A stretch of DNA of 64,000 nt from Pseudomonas grandcourensis (GTDB lineage: Bacteria > Pseudomonadota > Gammaproteobacteria > Pseudomonadales > Pseudomonadaceae): positions 1,464,501-1,528,500 of the forward strand of contig NZ_CP150919.1 of assembly GCF_039909015.1 (NCBI RefSeq). Reading direction: 5' to 3'. How positions within the stretch are numbered: position 1 is the first letter of the stretch; each line of letters begins with the position of its first letter. The notes under the pieces are model-generated. The model worked only from the letters and a program-made list of their open reading frames with translations. It did no database searches and was not told the DNA's origin. This document shows positions 36,792 to 44,773 of the stretch, in pieces. The translations under genes and the position numbers were made by a program.

Positions 36792-38123
36792 ATGAGCCTT
36801 AATGCACTGGAGGCCGGCGCGAGCCCGGCCGTTAGCCACGACGAAGAAAAAGCCCTGGTCAGCAAAGTCGCCTGGCGCCTGATGCCGCTGATCATGGTCT
36901 GCTACCTGTTCGCCTTTTTCGACCGCATCAACATCAGCTTCGCCAAGTTTCAGCTGCAGACCGACCTGAGCCTGAGCGACACCGCTTACGGCCTCGGTGC
37001 CGGGTTGTTCGTGGTTGGCTATGTGATTTTCGAAGTGCCGAGCAACATGATGCTGTACAAGGTCGGCGCCCGGCGCTGGATCGCCCGGATCATGATGTCC
37101 TGGGGCCTGGCCACGGCGGCCATGGTGTTCGTCAACAGCGAATGGCAGTTCTACGTGCTGCGCTTCGTAATCGGCGCGATGGAGGCGGGTTTTGCCCCGG
37201 GCGTGCTGTATTACCTGACCCTGTGGTTCCCGCAGCACTATCGCGGGCGCATCACCTCGATGCTGTTCCTGTCGTCGGCATTCGCCGGCCTGGTGGGCGC
37301 GCCGTTCTCCGGCCTGGTGTTGCAACACCTCGACGGTGTGCTGCAAATGCGTGGCTGGCACTGGCTGTTCCTGCTCGGTGGCGTGCCGTGCATCGGCCTC
37401 GGATTGCTGGTGCTGACACTGCTCAAGGACCGCATCGAAGACGCCCATTGGCTGACGCCTTCGGAGAAGACCCTGCTGGCCAGCCGCATCGCCCAGCATG
37501 AGCCGCACAAGAGCGGTGGTTCGCTGCTCGCCGCACTCAAGATTCCGGGTTTTCTGACCTTGGGCCTGATCTATTTCCTGATTCAGGTGGCGTCCTACGG
37601 CCTGAACTTCTGGGCGCCGCAACTGATCCGCAGCGCTGGCACTGAAAGTCCGGTGATGATCGGCTTGCTGACAGCCATCCCTTATATCTGCGGTGCCATC
37701 AGCATGGTGGTGATCGGACGCCTGTCCGATGCTTCCGGTGAGCGACGCAAGTTTGTCGCCGGTCTGGTGGCAGTTGGCGCGGTCGGGTTCTTTTGCGCGG
37801 GGATCTTCGCCAACCACACCACCTTCCTGATTGTTGCGCTGGGCCTGCTCGGTGCCGGGATCATCGCCTCCATCCCGAGCTTCTGGACCCTGCCGCCGAA
37901 ACTGCTGGCCGGTGCCGGTGCAGGCGCTGCCGGCGGGATCGCGGTGATCAACACCCTGGGCCAGTTCGGCGGCATCGTCAGCCCGGTGATGGTCGGCCGG
38001 ATCAAGGACCTGACCGGCAGCACCACACCGGCGCTGTATGTCATTGGTGTGTGTGCATTGATCGCGGTGGCGCTGTTGATGTGGGGACTGCCGCAGAAGC
38101 TGCGCACACTCGACAAGTTTTAA
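36792..38123 (+). CDS. MFS transporter of the anion:cation symporter (ACS) type
   Basis: This 444-residue protein starts at the ATG at 36792 after GGAGAAACGCA. It has twelve helices and the ACS signature AFFDRINISFAKFQLQTDLSLS near the N-terminus, as in phthalate, tartrate and glucarate permeases. In this context it probably imports the organic acid handled by the linked CoA-transferase and lyase. Confidence 0.88.
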   Translation: MSLNALEAGASPAVSHDEEKALVSKVAWRLMPLIMVCYLFAFFDRINISFAKFQLQTDLSLSDTAYGLGAGLFVVGYVIFEVPSNMMLYKVGARRWIARIMMSWGLATAAMVFVNSEWQFYVLRFVIGAMEAGFAPGVLYYLTLWFPQHYRGRITSMLFLSSAFAGLVGAPFSGLVLQHLDGVLQMRGWHWLFLLGGVPCIGLGLLVLTLLKDRIEDAHWLTPSEKTLLASRIAQHEPHKSGGSLLAALKIPGFLTLGLIYFLIQVASYGLNFWAPQLIRSAGTESPVMIGLLTAIPYICGAISMVVIGRLSDASGERRKFVAGLVAVGAVGFFCAGIFANHTTFLIVALGLLGAGIIASIPSFWTLPPKLLAGAGAGAAGGIAVINTLGQFGGIVSPVMVGRIKDLTGSTTPALYVIGVCALIAVALLMWGLPQKLRTLDKF

Positions 38124-38198
38124 AAGATCGCAGCCTTCGGCAGCGCCTGCTCGGACCACGCATCCCGGTAGGAGCTTCCGGAGGCTGTGATCTTTTGA
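38122..38198. repeat. AAGATCGCAGCCTTCGGCAG-type inverted repeat
   Basis: AAAAGATCGCAGCCTTCGGC is followed by an imperfect inverted copy ending GGCTGTGATCTTTT. This is a second common Pseudomonas repeat family, different from the GAGCGAGC REPs. It lies between the convergent MFS and YdcZ genes and may serve as a bidirectional terminator. Confidence 0.75.
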
Positions 38199-38201
38199 TC
38201 T

Positions 38202-38690
38202 TCAAGAAGTCGCTGTCATCGCTTTTTGCGCCGCGTCACTGAACTGAATCAACACCACCCCGGCCATCAACAGCACCGCCCCAAATACCTTGGGCAAGGT
38301 GACCTGACGCTCCACCAACCCAAACCAGCCATAGTGATCCAGCAACAACGACGCCACCACTTGCCCCGCCAGCGCCAATGCCATGAACCCCGCGGCACCC
38401 AGCTTGGGCAGCAGCACCAATGCCAGGGAAATAAAGATCACCCCAAAAGCGCCACCGGCCCACATCCAGAGCGGCGCCTTGCTGATGAAGGCCAGTGACG
38501 GCAATGGCAAGCGCATCGCAACGATGATCGGCAACAGCACGATAACGCTCACCAGCAACGAGGCGAGCGTCGCCCACAACGGATTGCCCAACCCGCGCCC
38601 GAGGTTGACGTTGATCGCGCTCTGAAACGGCACCACCGCCCCGGCGATCATCGCCAGCCCCATCAGACCGGCCCAATGCAACGTACTCAT
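38202..38690 (-). CDS. YdcZ-type DMT transporter
   Basis: This 162-residue protein has five predicted helices, fitting the DMT_YdcZ family of half-size transporters (GLMGLAMIAGAVVPFQSAIN, with the typical INVNLGRGLGNPLWATLASL). Proteins of this length usually dimerise. The gene is divergent from a LysR gene at 38768 that may regulate it. Confidence 0.88.
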   Translation of the reverse strand: MSTLHWAGLMGLAMIAGAVVPFQSAINVNLGRGLGNPLWATLASLLVSVIVLLPIIVAMRLPLPSLAFISKAPLWMWAGGAFGVIFISLALVLLPKLGAAGFMALALAGQVVASLLLDHYGWFGLVERQVTLPKVFGAVLLMAGVVLIQFSDAAQKAMTATS

Positions 38691-38767
38691 GATCGATCTC
38701 CAACAGGTTTTGCTGGACTCTAGGGTATTCGTCGCGCAGATTTAAATTCCGTTTTGTTATCCAGAAC

Positions 38768-39676
38768 ATGCAGCGAATGAATGATCTACGACGCATCGAC
38801 CTCAACTTGCTGGTAATCCTCGACGCCTTGCTCAGCGAGCAACACGTGACCCGGGCGGCCGAGCGTCTGCACTTGAGCCAGCCAGCGGTCAGCCATGCGC
38901 TGGCGCGGTTGCGTGACCTGCTCGGCGATCCGCTGCTGGTGCGCGCCGGTGCCGGCCTTGTACCGACTCCGCGAGCGCTGGAACTGGTGGCACCGTTGGC
39001 CGAAGCACTGGCCCAGGTGCAAGCGCTGCTGGCGCCGAACACCTTCGATCCCGCGACCACCCGGCGGACCTTCCGCCTGGCGATGTCCGACTACGGCGCC
39101 GCCATTGTCTTGCCGGGACTGATCCGCACCTTGCGCCGCGAAGCGCCGGGCATCGACCTGCAAATCAGCCATGGCAGCCGCGAAAGCATGCTCGAAGGGG
39201 TGCTCAACGGTGACATTGATGTCGCCGCCGGTGTGTTCCCGGAAATGCCCAATGAATTGCGCAGCAGCCCTCTGTTCGAAGAGCGCTACGCCTGCCTGGT
39301 TGACCGCAACAGCTTGTCCGCCGATGGTGTCCTCGACCTGCCCACCTATCTGGCACGCCCGCACGTCCTGTTGGAAATGCGCGGCAGCGGCACCCCGGAG
39401 ATCGAGCGCGCGTTGACCGCCCTGCGCGAACGCCGGCGTGTCGCCATCAGCCTGCCGCACTGGAGCGCCGCCCCGCAGTTCATCAGCGGCACCGACCTGA
39501 TCCTCACCGTCGCTTCTCGAGGTCTGCGCGATATCCATGAGTCGACATTGGTCGTCGTGCCGCCACCCTTTCAGATTCCGTCGTTCACCTTTGTACTGGT
39601 CTGGCACAAGCGTCGGGGCGGGGATCAGGCGTTGAACTGGTTGAATGAACGGATCGTGCAGGGGACCCACCGGTGA
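38768..39676 (+). CDS. LysR-family regulator
   Basis: This 302-residue protein has a NodD/SyrM-like start: MNDLRRIDLNLLVILDALLSEQHVTRAAERLHLSQPAVSHALARLRDLLGD. The effector domain follows. It is divergent from the YdcZ transporter with a 77-base gap containing an ATTTAAAT palindrome, the usual layout of an LTTR and its target. Confidence 0.88.
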   Translation: MQRMNDLRRIDLNLLVILDALLSEQHVTRAAERLHLSQPAVSHALARLRDLLGDPLLVRAGAGLVPTPRALELVAPLAEALAQVQALLAPNTFDPATTRRTFRLAMSDYGAAIVLPGLIRTLRREAPGIDLQISHGSRESMLEGVLNGDIDVAAGVFPEMPNELRSSPLFEERYACLVDRNSLSADGVLDLPTYLARPHVLLEMRGSGTPEIERALTALRERRRVAISLPHWSAAPQFISGTDLILTVASRGLRDIHESTLVVVPPPFQIPSFTFVLVWHKRRGGDQALNWLNERIVQGTHR

Positions 39677-39763
39677 AGAATTTCTGTCGAGATCAGGCAG
39701 TCGACAGCTGAAGACCTGATATAGACTGGTGGCCATTCACCATGCCGTTCATAAGGACTTCCC

Positions 39764-40402
39764 ATGACCCCATCGTTGCTAATGGCCGTGCTTGCCTCGG
39801 GCTTTATCTACGGCATCACCCCGGGGCCGGGTGTGCTGGCGGTGTTCGGCATTGGCGCGGCCCATGGGCGACGGGCCGGGGCGGGGTTTCTGTGCGGGCA
39901 TTTGCTCGGTGATGTGGTGTGGTGCAGCACGGCGCTGATCGCGATTGTCGGTGCGCGGGAGATCGGCAGTACCGCGTTCGACGTGCTCGGAGTGCTCAGC
40001 GGCCTGTACCTGTTCTGGCTCGGCTGGCGTGCGGTGCGCGCCCGACGCAGCAGCGCTGATGCGCCCCAGGGCCCGGCGCGGCAGCCGTTCTGGCACGGTA
40101 TTCTGTTTGGCTTGACCAATCCCAAGGCCTATCCGGTGGCGGTGGCGACGTTCACGGCACTGTTGTCGAGCCGCGCGGAACTGCTCAACTGGTCAATGCT
40201 GCCGGCGCTGATCGCCCTGAGTTTCGTTGGCGGGTTGCTCGCCTACGCTATTCTCATTGGCGTTGTCGGTGCGCGGCGGGTGCGCAGCTTGTACCAGCGT
40301 CATGAACTGGCAATCACCCGGTTGTGCGGGGTGATGTTCATCGGTTTCGCCATCAACGCGCTGGTACATGCGTTGCCGGGGCTGATGCCGAACAAGGCAT
40401 GA
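39764..40402 (+). CDS. LysE-family amino-acid exporter
   Basis: This 212-residue membrane protein has six helices and the LysE/RhtB signature near the N-terminus (ASGFIYGITPGPGVLAVFGIGAAHGRRAG). NPKAYPVAVATFTALLSS is the second conserved stretch. AAGGA precedes the ATG. The exported compound is unknown. Confidence 0.88.
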   Translation: MTPSLLMAVLASGFIYGITPGPGVLAVFGIGAAHGRRAGAGFLCGHLLGDVVWCSTALIAIVGAREIGSTAFDVLGVLSGLYLFWLGWRAVRARRSSADAPQGPARQPFWHGILFGLTNPKAYPVAVATFTALLSSRAELLNWSMLPALIALSFVGGLLAYAILIGVVGARRVRSLYQRHELAITRLCGVMFIGFAINALVHALPGLMPNKA

Positions 40403-40481
40403 ATGTAATCACAAGGATGCAAGACTGACAGGGCATGGATGATTGATGAGCGCTGCATTATCGGGACACCCACCCTGAACC

Positions 40482-41828
40482 ATGGAAAACCGGAATTCCG
40501 CGCCGCTGGCGAGCTATATCGATCTGTTGCTGGACGCCGTCTGTGCGGTGGATAAACAGGGCCGCTTCGTCTTTGTCAGCGCGGCGTGCGAGCGCATTTT
40601 CGGCTACAGCGCCGATGAGATGATCGGCGAGGCGATGATCGACATGGTGCACCCGGGCGATCGCCAGCGCACCCTCGACGCCGCCCGGGAAATCATGGGC
40701 GGCGAGCCCAAGCTCAACTTCGAAAACCGCTACCTGCGCAAGGATGGCAGCGTGGTGCATATCCTCTGGTCGGCACGCTGGTCCGAGGACGATCAGTTAC
40801 GCATCGCGGTGGCTCGCGACATCACCGAACGCAAGCAGGCCGAATCCCGGCAGGCGGCGCTGTATGCGATTTCCGAAGCGGCCCATGCGGCAGAGGATCT
40901 GCTGGCGTTGTTCAAGCGCATCCACATGATCATCGGCGAATGGCTGCCGGCACTGAATTTTTCCGTGGCGCTGTACGACGAGCACTGCGCACAGCTGAAT
41001 TTCCCTTATCACGTCGATGACCACGAGCCACAGCCCGAACAGCCCGGAACCATGACCGGGCGCCTGTGCGCCGAGGTTATCCGCACGGGGCAGCCGATCC
41101 TGTTGACCCCGGACCAGTGCTCACCTCCCGCCGGCTTCGAAATGCTGCAAACCGAGCAGAACGCACCCTGTTGGCTGGGTGTGCCGCTGAACTCGCAAAA
41201 CGGCACCATCGGTGCGTTGATCGTCAAAAGCATTCCGGGCGGCGAGCGCTACACCGAGCAAGACAAGGAGCTGCTGCAATACGTCTGCGCCCAGGTGGCG
41301 ACCGCCATCGAGCGCAAGCAATTGCACGCCCGCCTGCAACACATGGCCCAGTACGACCAACTGACCCAGTTACCCAACCGCGAGCTGCTGCGCGACCGGC
41401 TCAAGGTATCGATGCGAGCGGCCCGGGAGGACGGCGGGCGCATGGCGCTGTTGTACGTCGACCTCGACCGCTTCAAGCAAGTCAACGACACCCATGGCCA
41501 CGCGGTCGGCGACATGCTGCTGCAAGCGGTGGCCAACCGGCTCAAGGGCTGTGTGCGGGAAACCGACACCGTGGCCCGCATCGGCGGCGATGAATTCGTG
41601 GTGTTGCTGCACAGCATTCACGCGGCGGACGATACTGACATCGTGGTCGAGAAAGTCCGTCAGGTACTGGCCCAGCCCCTGCGGCTGGACGGGCACAGCC
41701 TGAGCATCCAGCCAAGTATCGGCGTCGCCCGATACCCCGATCACGGCACCGAAGAGAAGCAATTGCTCCGGCATGCCGACGAGGCGATGTACTGCGCAAA
41801 ACGCGAGCATCACCTGCGACTGGTCTGA
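40482..41828 (+). CDS. Diguanylate cyclase with PAS and GAF domains
   Basis: This 448-residue protein has a PAS domain (about 5-125, FVFVSAACERIFGYSADEMIG), a GAF domain (about 145-285) and a GGDEF domain (about 290-448). The active site is ARIGGDEFVVLL, and the inhibitory RxxD site (RETD) lies five residues before it, so it should make cyclic di-GMP under product control. No membrane segment is present, so it senses a cytoplasmic signal. No EAL domain follows. Confidence 0.93.
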   Translation: MENRNSAPLASYIDLLLDAVCAVDKQGRFVFVSAACERIFGYSADEMIGEAMIDMVHPGDRQRTLDAAREIMGGEPKLNFENRYLRKDGSVVHILWSARWSEDDQLRIAVARDITERKQAESRQAALYAISEAAHAAEDLLALFKRIHMIIGEWLPALNFSVALYDEHCAQLNFPYHVDDHEPQPEQPGTMTGRLCAEVIRTGQPILLTPDQCSPPAGFEMLQTEQNAPCWLGVPLNSQNGTIGALIVKSIPGGERYTEQDKELLQYVCAQVATAIERKQLHARLQHMAQYDQLTQLPNRELLRDRLKVSMRAAREDGGRMALLYVDLDRFKQVNDTHGHAVGDMLLQAVANRLKGCVRETDTVARIGGDEFVVLLHSIHAADDTDIVVEKVRQVLAQPLRLDGHSLSIQPSIGVARYPDHGTEEKQLLRHADEAMYCAKREHHLRLV

Positions 41829-41946
41829 AAACCCGGGCACCGTTCGTCGTGTTATCCACGTAATTTTCTAAACCTTTTGGGACGCGCAAATTCAGATTCT
41901 ATGCGGGCCACAGCTCGCCGCGACTACCACCAAGAGGAAGAGAATC

Positions 41947-42105
41947 ATGCCCAATTCAAGAAACTCGAACTCGGGGAACTTTACCAACGATCGAACGAAG
42001 GCTTCTGAAGCCGGTCGCAAGGGTGGGAAAACCACTACCACGACCGTCGATAAAGACCCGACGAAACCCGACATGGGTCGCAAAGGCGGTCAGAAATCCC
42101 GCTAA
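41947..42105 (+). CDS. Small KGG-motif stress protein
   Basis: This 52-residue, very hydrophilic protein (MPNSRNSNSGNFTNDRTK at the start) carries two glycine-lysine motifs, AGRKGGK and MGRKGGQKSR. It is of the KGG/con-10/YciG type induced by stress. AGAGGAAGAG precedes the ATG. It lies 72 bases before the DUF4142 gene and probably shares its transcript and the terminator at 42699. Confidence 0.85.
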   Translation: MPNSRNSNSGNFTNDRTKASEAGRKGGKTTTTTVDKDPTKPDMGRKGGQKSR

Positions 42106-42177
42106 AGGATGCCGGTGGTTTTGATTGAGAGGCGGGGGCGAAAGCTCCCGTTTGAATTTAAAGAGGAGGGCGCGACC

Positions 42178-42681
42178 ATGAACCGGATGGCCACCCGATT
42201 ATGTAATACCAGTCTTGCCACGTTACTGGGCCTGTTTGCCAGCGGCGTCTTTGCCCAGTCGACTGCCGAATTCATCGACGAGGCCTCGGCAAAAGCGATC
42301 GCCGATATTGAAACGAGTCGCCTGGCGCACCAGAAGGCCGAGTCCAAAGAGGTCAAGGACTACACCATTATCGTCATCAACGACCGCACCACGGCGAACC
42401 AGCACCTGGCGAAAATCGCCAGACAACTGGATATACCGGTCGCCCCCCGGGAAGAAATTGTCGAAAAGGCCAAGGCCCTGATGCCACAAGTCATGGACGG
42501 GGCGACCTACGACGAGGCCTATACCGCCAGTCAGGTGAAGACCACCCAGGAAGCCATCGATCAGTTGCAGCAGGAGGCGCAAACCACCGACGTGCCGCAA
42601 ATCAAGGCATTCGCCGAAGAAACCCTGCCTAAATTGCAAAATCATCTGCAAATGGCCAAGGCGTTGCAGGCCAAAAGTTGA
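42178..42681 (+). CDS. DUF4142 periplasmic protein
   Basis: This 167-residue protein starts at the ATG at 42178 after AGAGGAGGG. The signal peptide ends GVFAQ. The mature protein is a helical bundle with the DUF4142 pattern (AEFIDEASAKAIADIETSRLA ... VKDYTIIVINDRTTANQHLAKIA, and ETLPKLQNHLQMAKAL at the end). Its function is unknown; the family is often stress-linked, in keeping with the KGG protein before it. Confidence 0.88.
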   Translation: MNRMATRLCNTSLATLLGLFASGVFAQSTAEFIDEASAKAIADIETSRLAHQKAESKEVKDYTIIVINDRTTANQHLAKIARQLDIPVAPREEIVEKAKALMPQVMDGATYDEAYTASQVKTTQEAIDQLQQEAQTTDVPQIKAFAEETLPKLQNHLQMAKALQAKS

Positions 42682-42698
42682 GTGCAAGGTTTGAACAC

Positions 42699-42733
42699 AA
42701 ACGGCGCGGGGCTTCAGTCACGCGCCGTTTTTC
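42699..42733 (+). terminator. Intrinsic terminator after DUF4142 gene
   Basis: AAACGGCGCG (42699-42708) pairs with CGCGCCGTTT (42721-42730), and the T-run continues to 42732. Confidence 0.9.
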
Positions 42734-42873
42734 TGTTCAGCACTGATCCAGGTGCGGCTTGGGGGTGTGAATGAAAATTCGACGTGACCGAAAAGGTGAT
42801 CCTCTGAAACCTTTAGCGGTGCTCGCCGCGGTATCGTAGCGTCCCGAGGACAACGTACCGACAGGAGAACGCA

Positions 42874-43644
42874 ATGAGTTGGTCCGCCAAACAGTACGTC
42901 GCTTTTGAAGATGAACGCACCCGTCCCGCCCGTGACCTGCTGGCGGCCGTCCCCGCCGGGGATGTGCGCTCGGCCATCGATATCGGTTGTGGGCCCGGCA
43001 ACTCCACCGAGTTGCTGGTGGAGCGTTTTGCCGATGCCACGGTGCGTGGGCTGGACAGTTCCAGCGACATGATCGAAGCCGCTCGCAAGCGCTTGCCGCA
43101 GGTGCAGTTCGATGTTGCCGACATCGACACCTGGAATGACAGTGGCCCGTTCGACGTGATTTTTGCTAACGCGGTGTTGCAGTGGCTGCCTGATCACGCG
43201 ACGTTGTTGCCTTCATTGGTGAGCAAACTATCGGCGGGTGGCAGCCTGGCCGTCCAGATGCCTGACAACCTGAATGAACACTCGCACCGCTTGATGCGTG
43301 AAGTCGCCGCTGATGGCCCATGGGTCGGCAAACTGGCGGGCGCCGCCGGGCAGAGGACCGAAATGGCCGATGCCAGTGGCTACTATTCGATACTCAAAGC
43401 CTGTTGCACCCGCGTCGATGTGTGGCGCACCACTTACCATCATCCGCTCGCGGGCGGTGCGTCTGGTGTGGTGGAGTGGTTCAAGGGCAGTGGCTTGCGG
43501 CCGTTTCTCGATCCGCTGGACGAGGCGGAACGGGCGCAGTATCTGAAGCAATATCAGACTGCTATCGAACGGGCGTATCCGGCCCTGGCCGATGGTTCGG
43601 TGCTGTTGCCATTCCCGCGACTGTTTATCGTCGCGACCCGCTGA
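42874..43644 (+). CDS. tam: Trans-aconitate 2-methyltransferase
   Basis: This 256-residue SAM-dependent methyltransferase starts MSWSAKQYVAFEDERTRPARDLL, as in Tam. Motif I is AIDIGCGPGNSTELL, and FANAVLQWLPDH is typical of Tam. It methylates trans-aconitate, a by-product that inhibits aconitase. It is a single gene with a terminator 10 bases after its stop. Confidence 0.9.
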   Translation: MSWSAKQYVAFEDERTRPARDLLAAVPAGDVRSAIDIGCGPGNSTELLVERFADATVRGLDSSSDMIEAARKRLPQVQFDVADIDTWNDSGPFDVIFANAVLQWLPDHATLLPSLVSKLSAGGSLAVQMPDNLNEHSHRLMREVAADGPWVGKLAGAAGQRTEMADASGYYSILKACCTRVDVWRTTYHHPLAGGASGVVEWFKGSGLRPFLDPLDEAERAQYLKQYQTAIERAYPALADGSVLLPFPRLFIVATR

Positions 43645-43654
43645 TGCGAAAAAG

Positions 43655-43688
43655 GGACAGATGATCTTGGGCGTCATCTGTCCTTTTT
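43655..43688. terminator. Bidirectional terminator after tam
   Basis: GGACAGATGA (43655-43664) pairs with TCATCTGTCC (43674-43683). TTTTT follows on the plus strand and AAAAA precedes it, so it can also end the minus-strand peptide gene at 43707. Confidence 0.88.
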
Positions 43689-43706
43689 CTTGAGCACCAA
43701 AAAACA

Positions 43707-43823
43707 TCACTGCGGCTTGTTCTTTCTCGAGCGCCGGGCACTCAGGTATTCAAAGGCAAACGAGGTAAAGCCGAACAACCCGATCATTGAAATGATCATG
43801 AGTCCCAACTCTGAGTTGTGCAT
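43707..43823 (-). CDS. 38-residue single-helix membrane peptide
   Basis: The frame MHNSELGLMIISMIGLFGFT continues to a basic tail SARRSRKNKPQ. One hydrophobic helix (LGLMIISMIGLFGFTSFAF) is followed by positive charges, giving a likely N-out/C-in small membrane protein. A weak GAG lies ten bases before the ATG. The downstream side of the bidirectional terminator at 43655 would end its transcript. No family is recognised; this short gene would be missed by standard length cut-offs. Confidence 0.55.
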   Translation of the reverse strand: MHNSELGLMIISMIGLFGFTSFAFEYLSARRSRKNKPQ

Positions 43824-43966
43824 GTTGATCTCGGGGCGAAGGGTGAGCCGGGAGCATAAGGGATCAATTGCCGGGCTCAACGCAGCTCGACGGTTTCTTT
43901 ACTCGCTTGCGGTGATCTATACGCAAAAGATATGAGCGTCTGGGTGGCGACGTGTAATTGCAACCT

Positions 43967-43994
43967 GTGGCGAGGGAGCTTGCTCCCTCGCCAC
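43967..43994. repeat. GTGGCGAGGGAGC palindrome
   Basis: GTGGCGAGGGAGC-TT-GCTCCCTCGCCAC is a perfect 13-bp palindrome. It is a second REP-like type, GC-rich and without a T-run. Confidence 0.8.
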
Positions 43995-44041
43995 TATCGA
44001 CCACGCTATCTCTTAGCTGGCCGCGTTTGGCCGATGTGACG

Positions 44042-44311
44042 TCAGGACGGTGCTGCGTCCATGCGTCGAGCGATTACATCCAGCACATCGCAACCGTCTC
44101 GCAATGGCACGCAGCACAGTAATGCGAAGTCACTGAGTACAACCGAGTCAGAGGTCAGGTCGCCGCGCATCGCGAGGTTTTCAAGAAGCTGCGTCACGGC
44201 GCGAATTCTGTAGCTGGCGGTGCTGAGCAGGGAGTGCAGGGGTTGGGTGGTGTTGACGTAGAGGGAGGGGAGGTCGTCGGCGTTGCTGGTTAAAGCCATG
44301 TATTCGTTCAT
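44042..44311 (-). CDS. Small Pseudomonas hypothetical protein, DUF3077/DUF6124-like
   Basis: This 89-residue protein starts at the ATG at 44311 after AAGGAA. It is mostly helical (PLHSLLSTASYRIRAVTQLLENLA, then LSDFALLCCVPLRDGCDVLDVIARRMD). It reminds me of the small DUF3077/DUF6124-type proteins that are abundant and uncharacterised in Pseudomonas. The long upstream region (44312-44520) is full of hairpins on the minus strand and looks like an untranslated leader. Confidence 0.72.
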   Translation of the reverse strand: MNEYMALTSNADDLPSLYVNTTQPLHSLLSTASYRIRAVTQLLENLAMRGDLTSDSVVLSDFALLCCVPLRDGCDVLDVIARRMDAAPS

Positions 44312-44336
44312 GAGTGATTCCTTGAATTGAGGTGAA

Positions 44337-44519
44337 CTACCACTCAGCGTCGCCAAACAAAGGGTGGTAGCTGTACGCAGGTTGGCGAACCGGGACAAGG
44401 CAAACCGGCAGACCCAAAGGTCTCCCACGCACAGCGACCATAAACAGGTAGCCAAGTGCGCTCAGAAACGCTCCGAGATTGCTCGGAGGTTCCTATGCTT
44501 TGCCATCAAGTCGCCAAAC
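44337..44519 (-). ncRNA. Candidate structured leader RNA or sRNA
   Basis: Within about 180 non-coding bases I see four stems: CTACCAC/GTGGTAG (44337-44343 with 44364-44370), GGTT/AACC (44380-44391), AGACC/GGTCT with a 4-base loop (44410-44423) and CTCCGAG/CTCGGAG (44471-44488). A 10-base direct repeat GTCGCCAAAC occurs at 44349 and 44510. The arrangement lies directly upstream of the small gene at 44311 and suggests a structured 5' leader. The class is not identified. Confidence 0.45.
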
Positions 44520-44704
44520 CCGATACGCCATTTGGGCGCGGTCGGACTATAGGTCTCATGACAAAGGCACAGCAATGCGCAAGTCTACGGACATTTCCCA
44601 GTGTCGTGTAGGACGTTGCTTTTTCTTGCGATGATCCCTGCTGGGCCCTTAAAAGTAGGGCATTAACGCTAGCGTTGGCAGGCGCATCACCAGATCCCGC
44701 GCAC

Positions 44705-44733
44705 AAAAAATCCGGTCACCCGGACCGGTTTTC
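44705..44733. terminator. Bidirectional terminator downstream of the Fic gene
   Basis: CCGGTC-ACCCG-GACCGG (44712-44728) is flanked by AAAAAA on the left and TTTT on the right, so it works as a terminator for the minus-strand Fic transcript. Confidence 0.85.
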
Positions 44734-44773
44734 TCCTGAGTTGCAGATGTACGCTATCCAGTTCTACCGGAGA

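Noticed and set aside
43690..43935. Open frame of 81 codons on the plus strand
   Set aside because: It overlaps the better-looking minus-strand membrane peptide and the terminator; no features.
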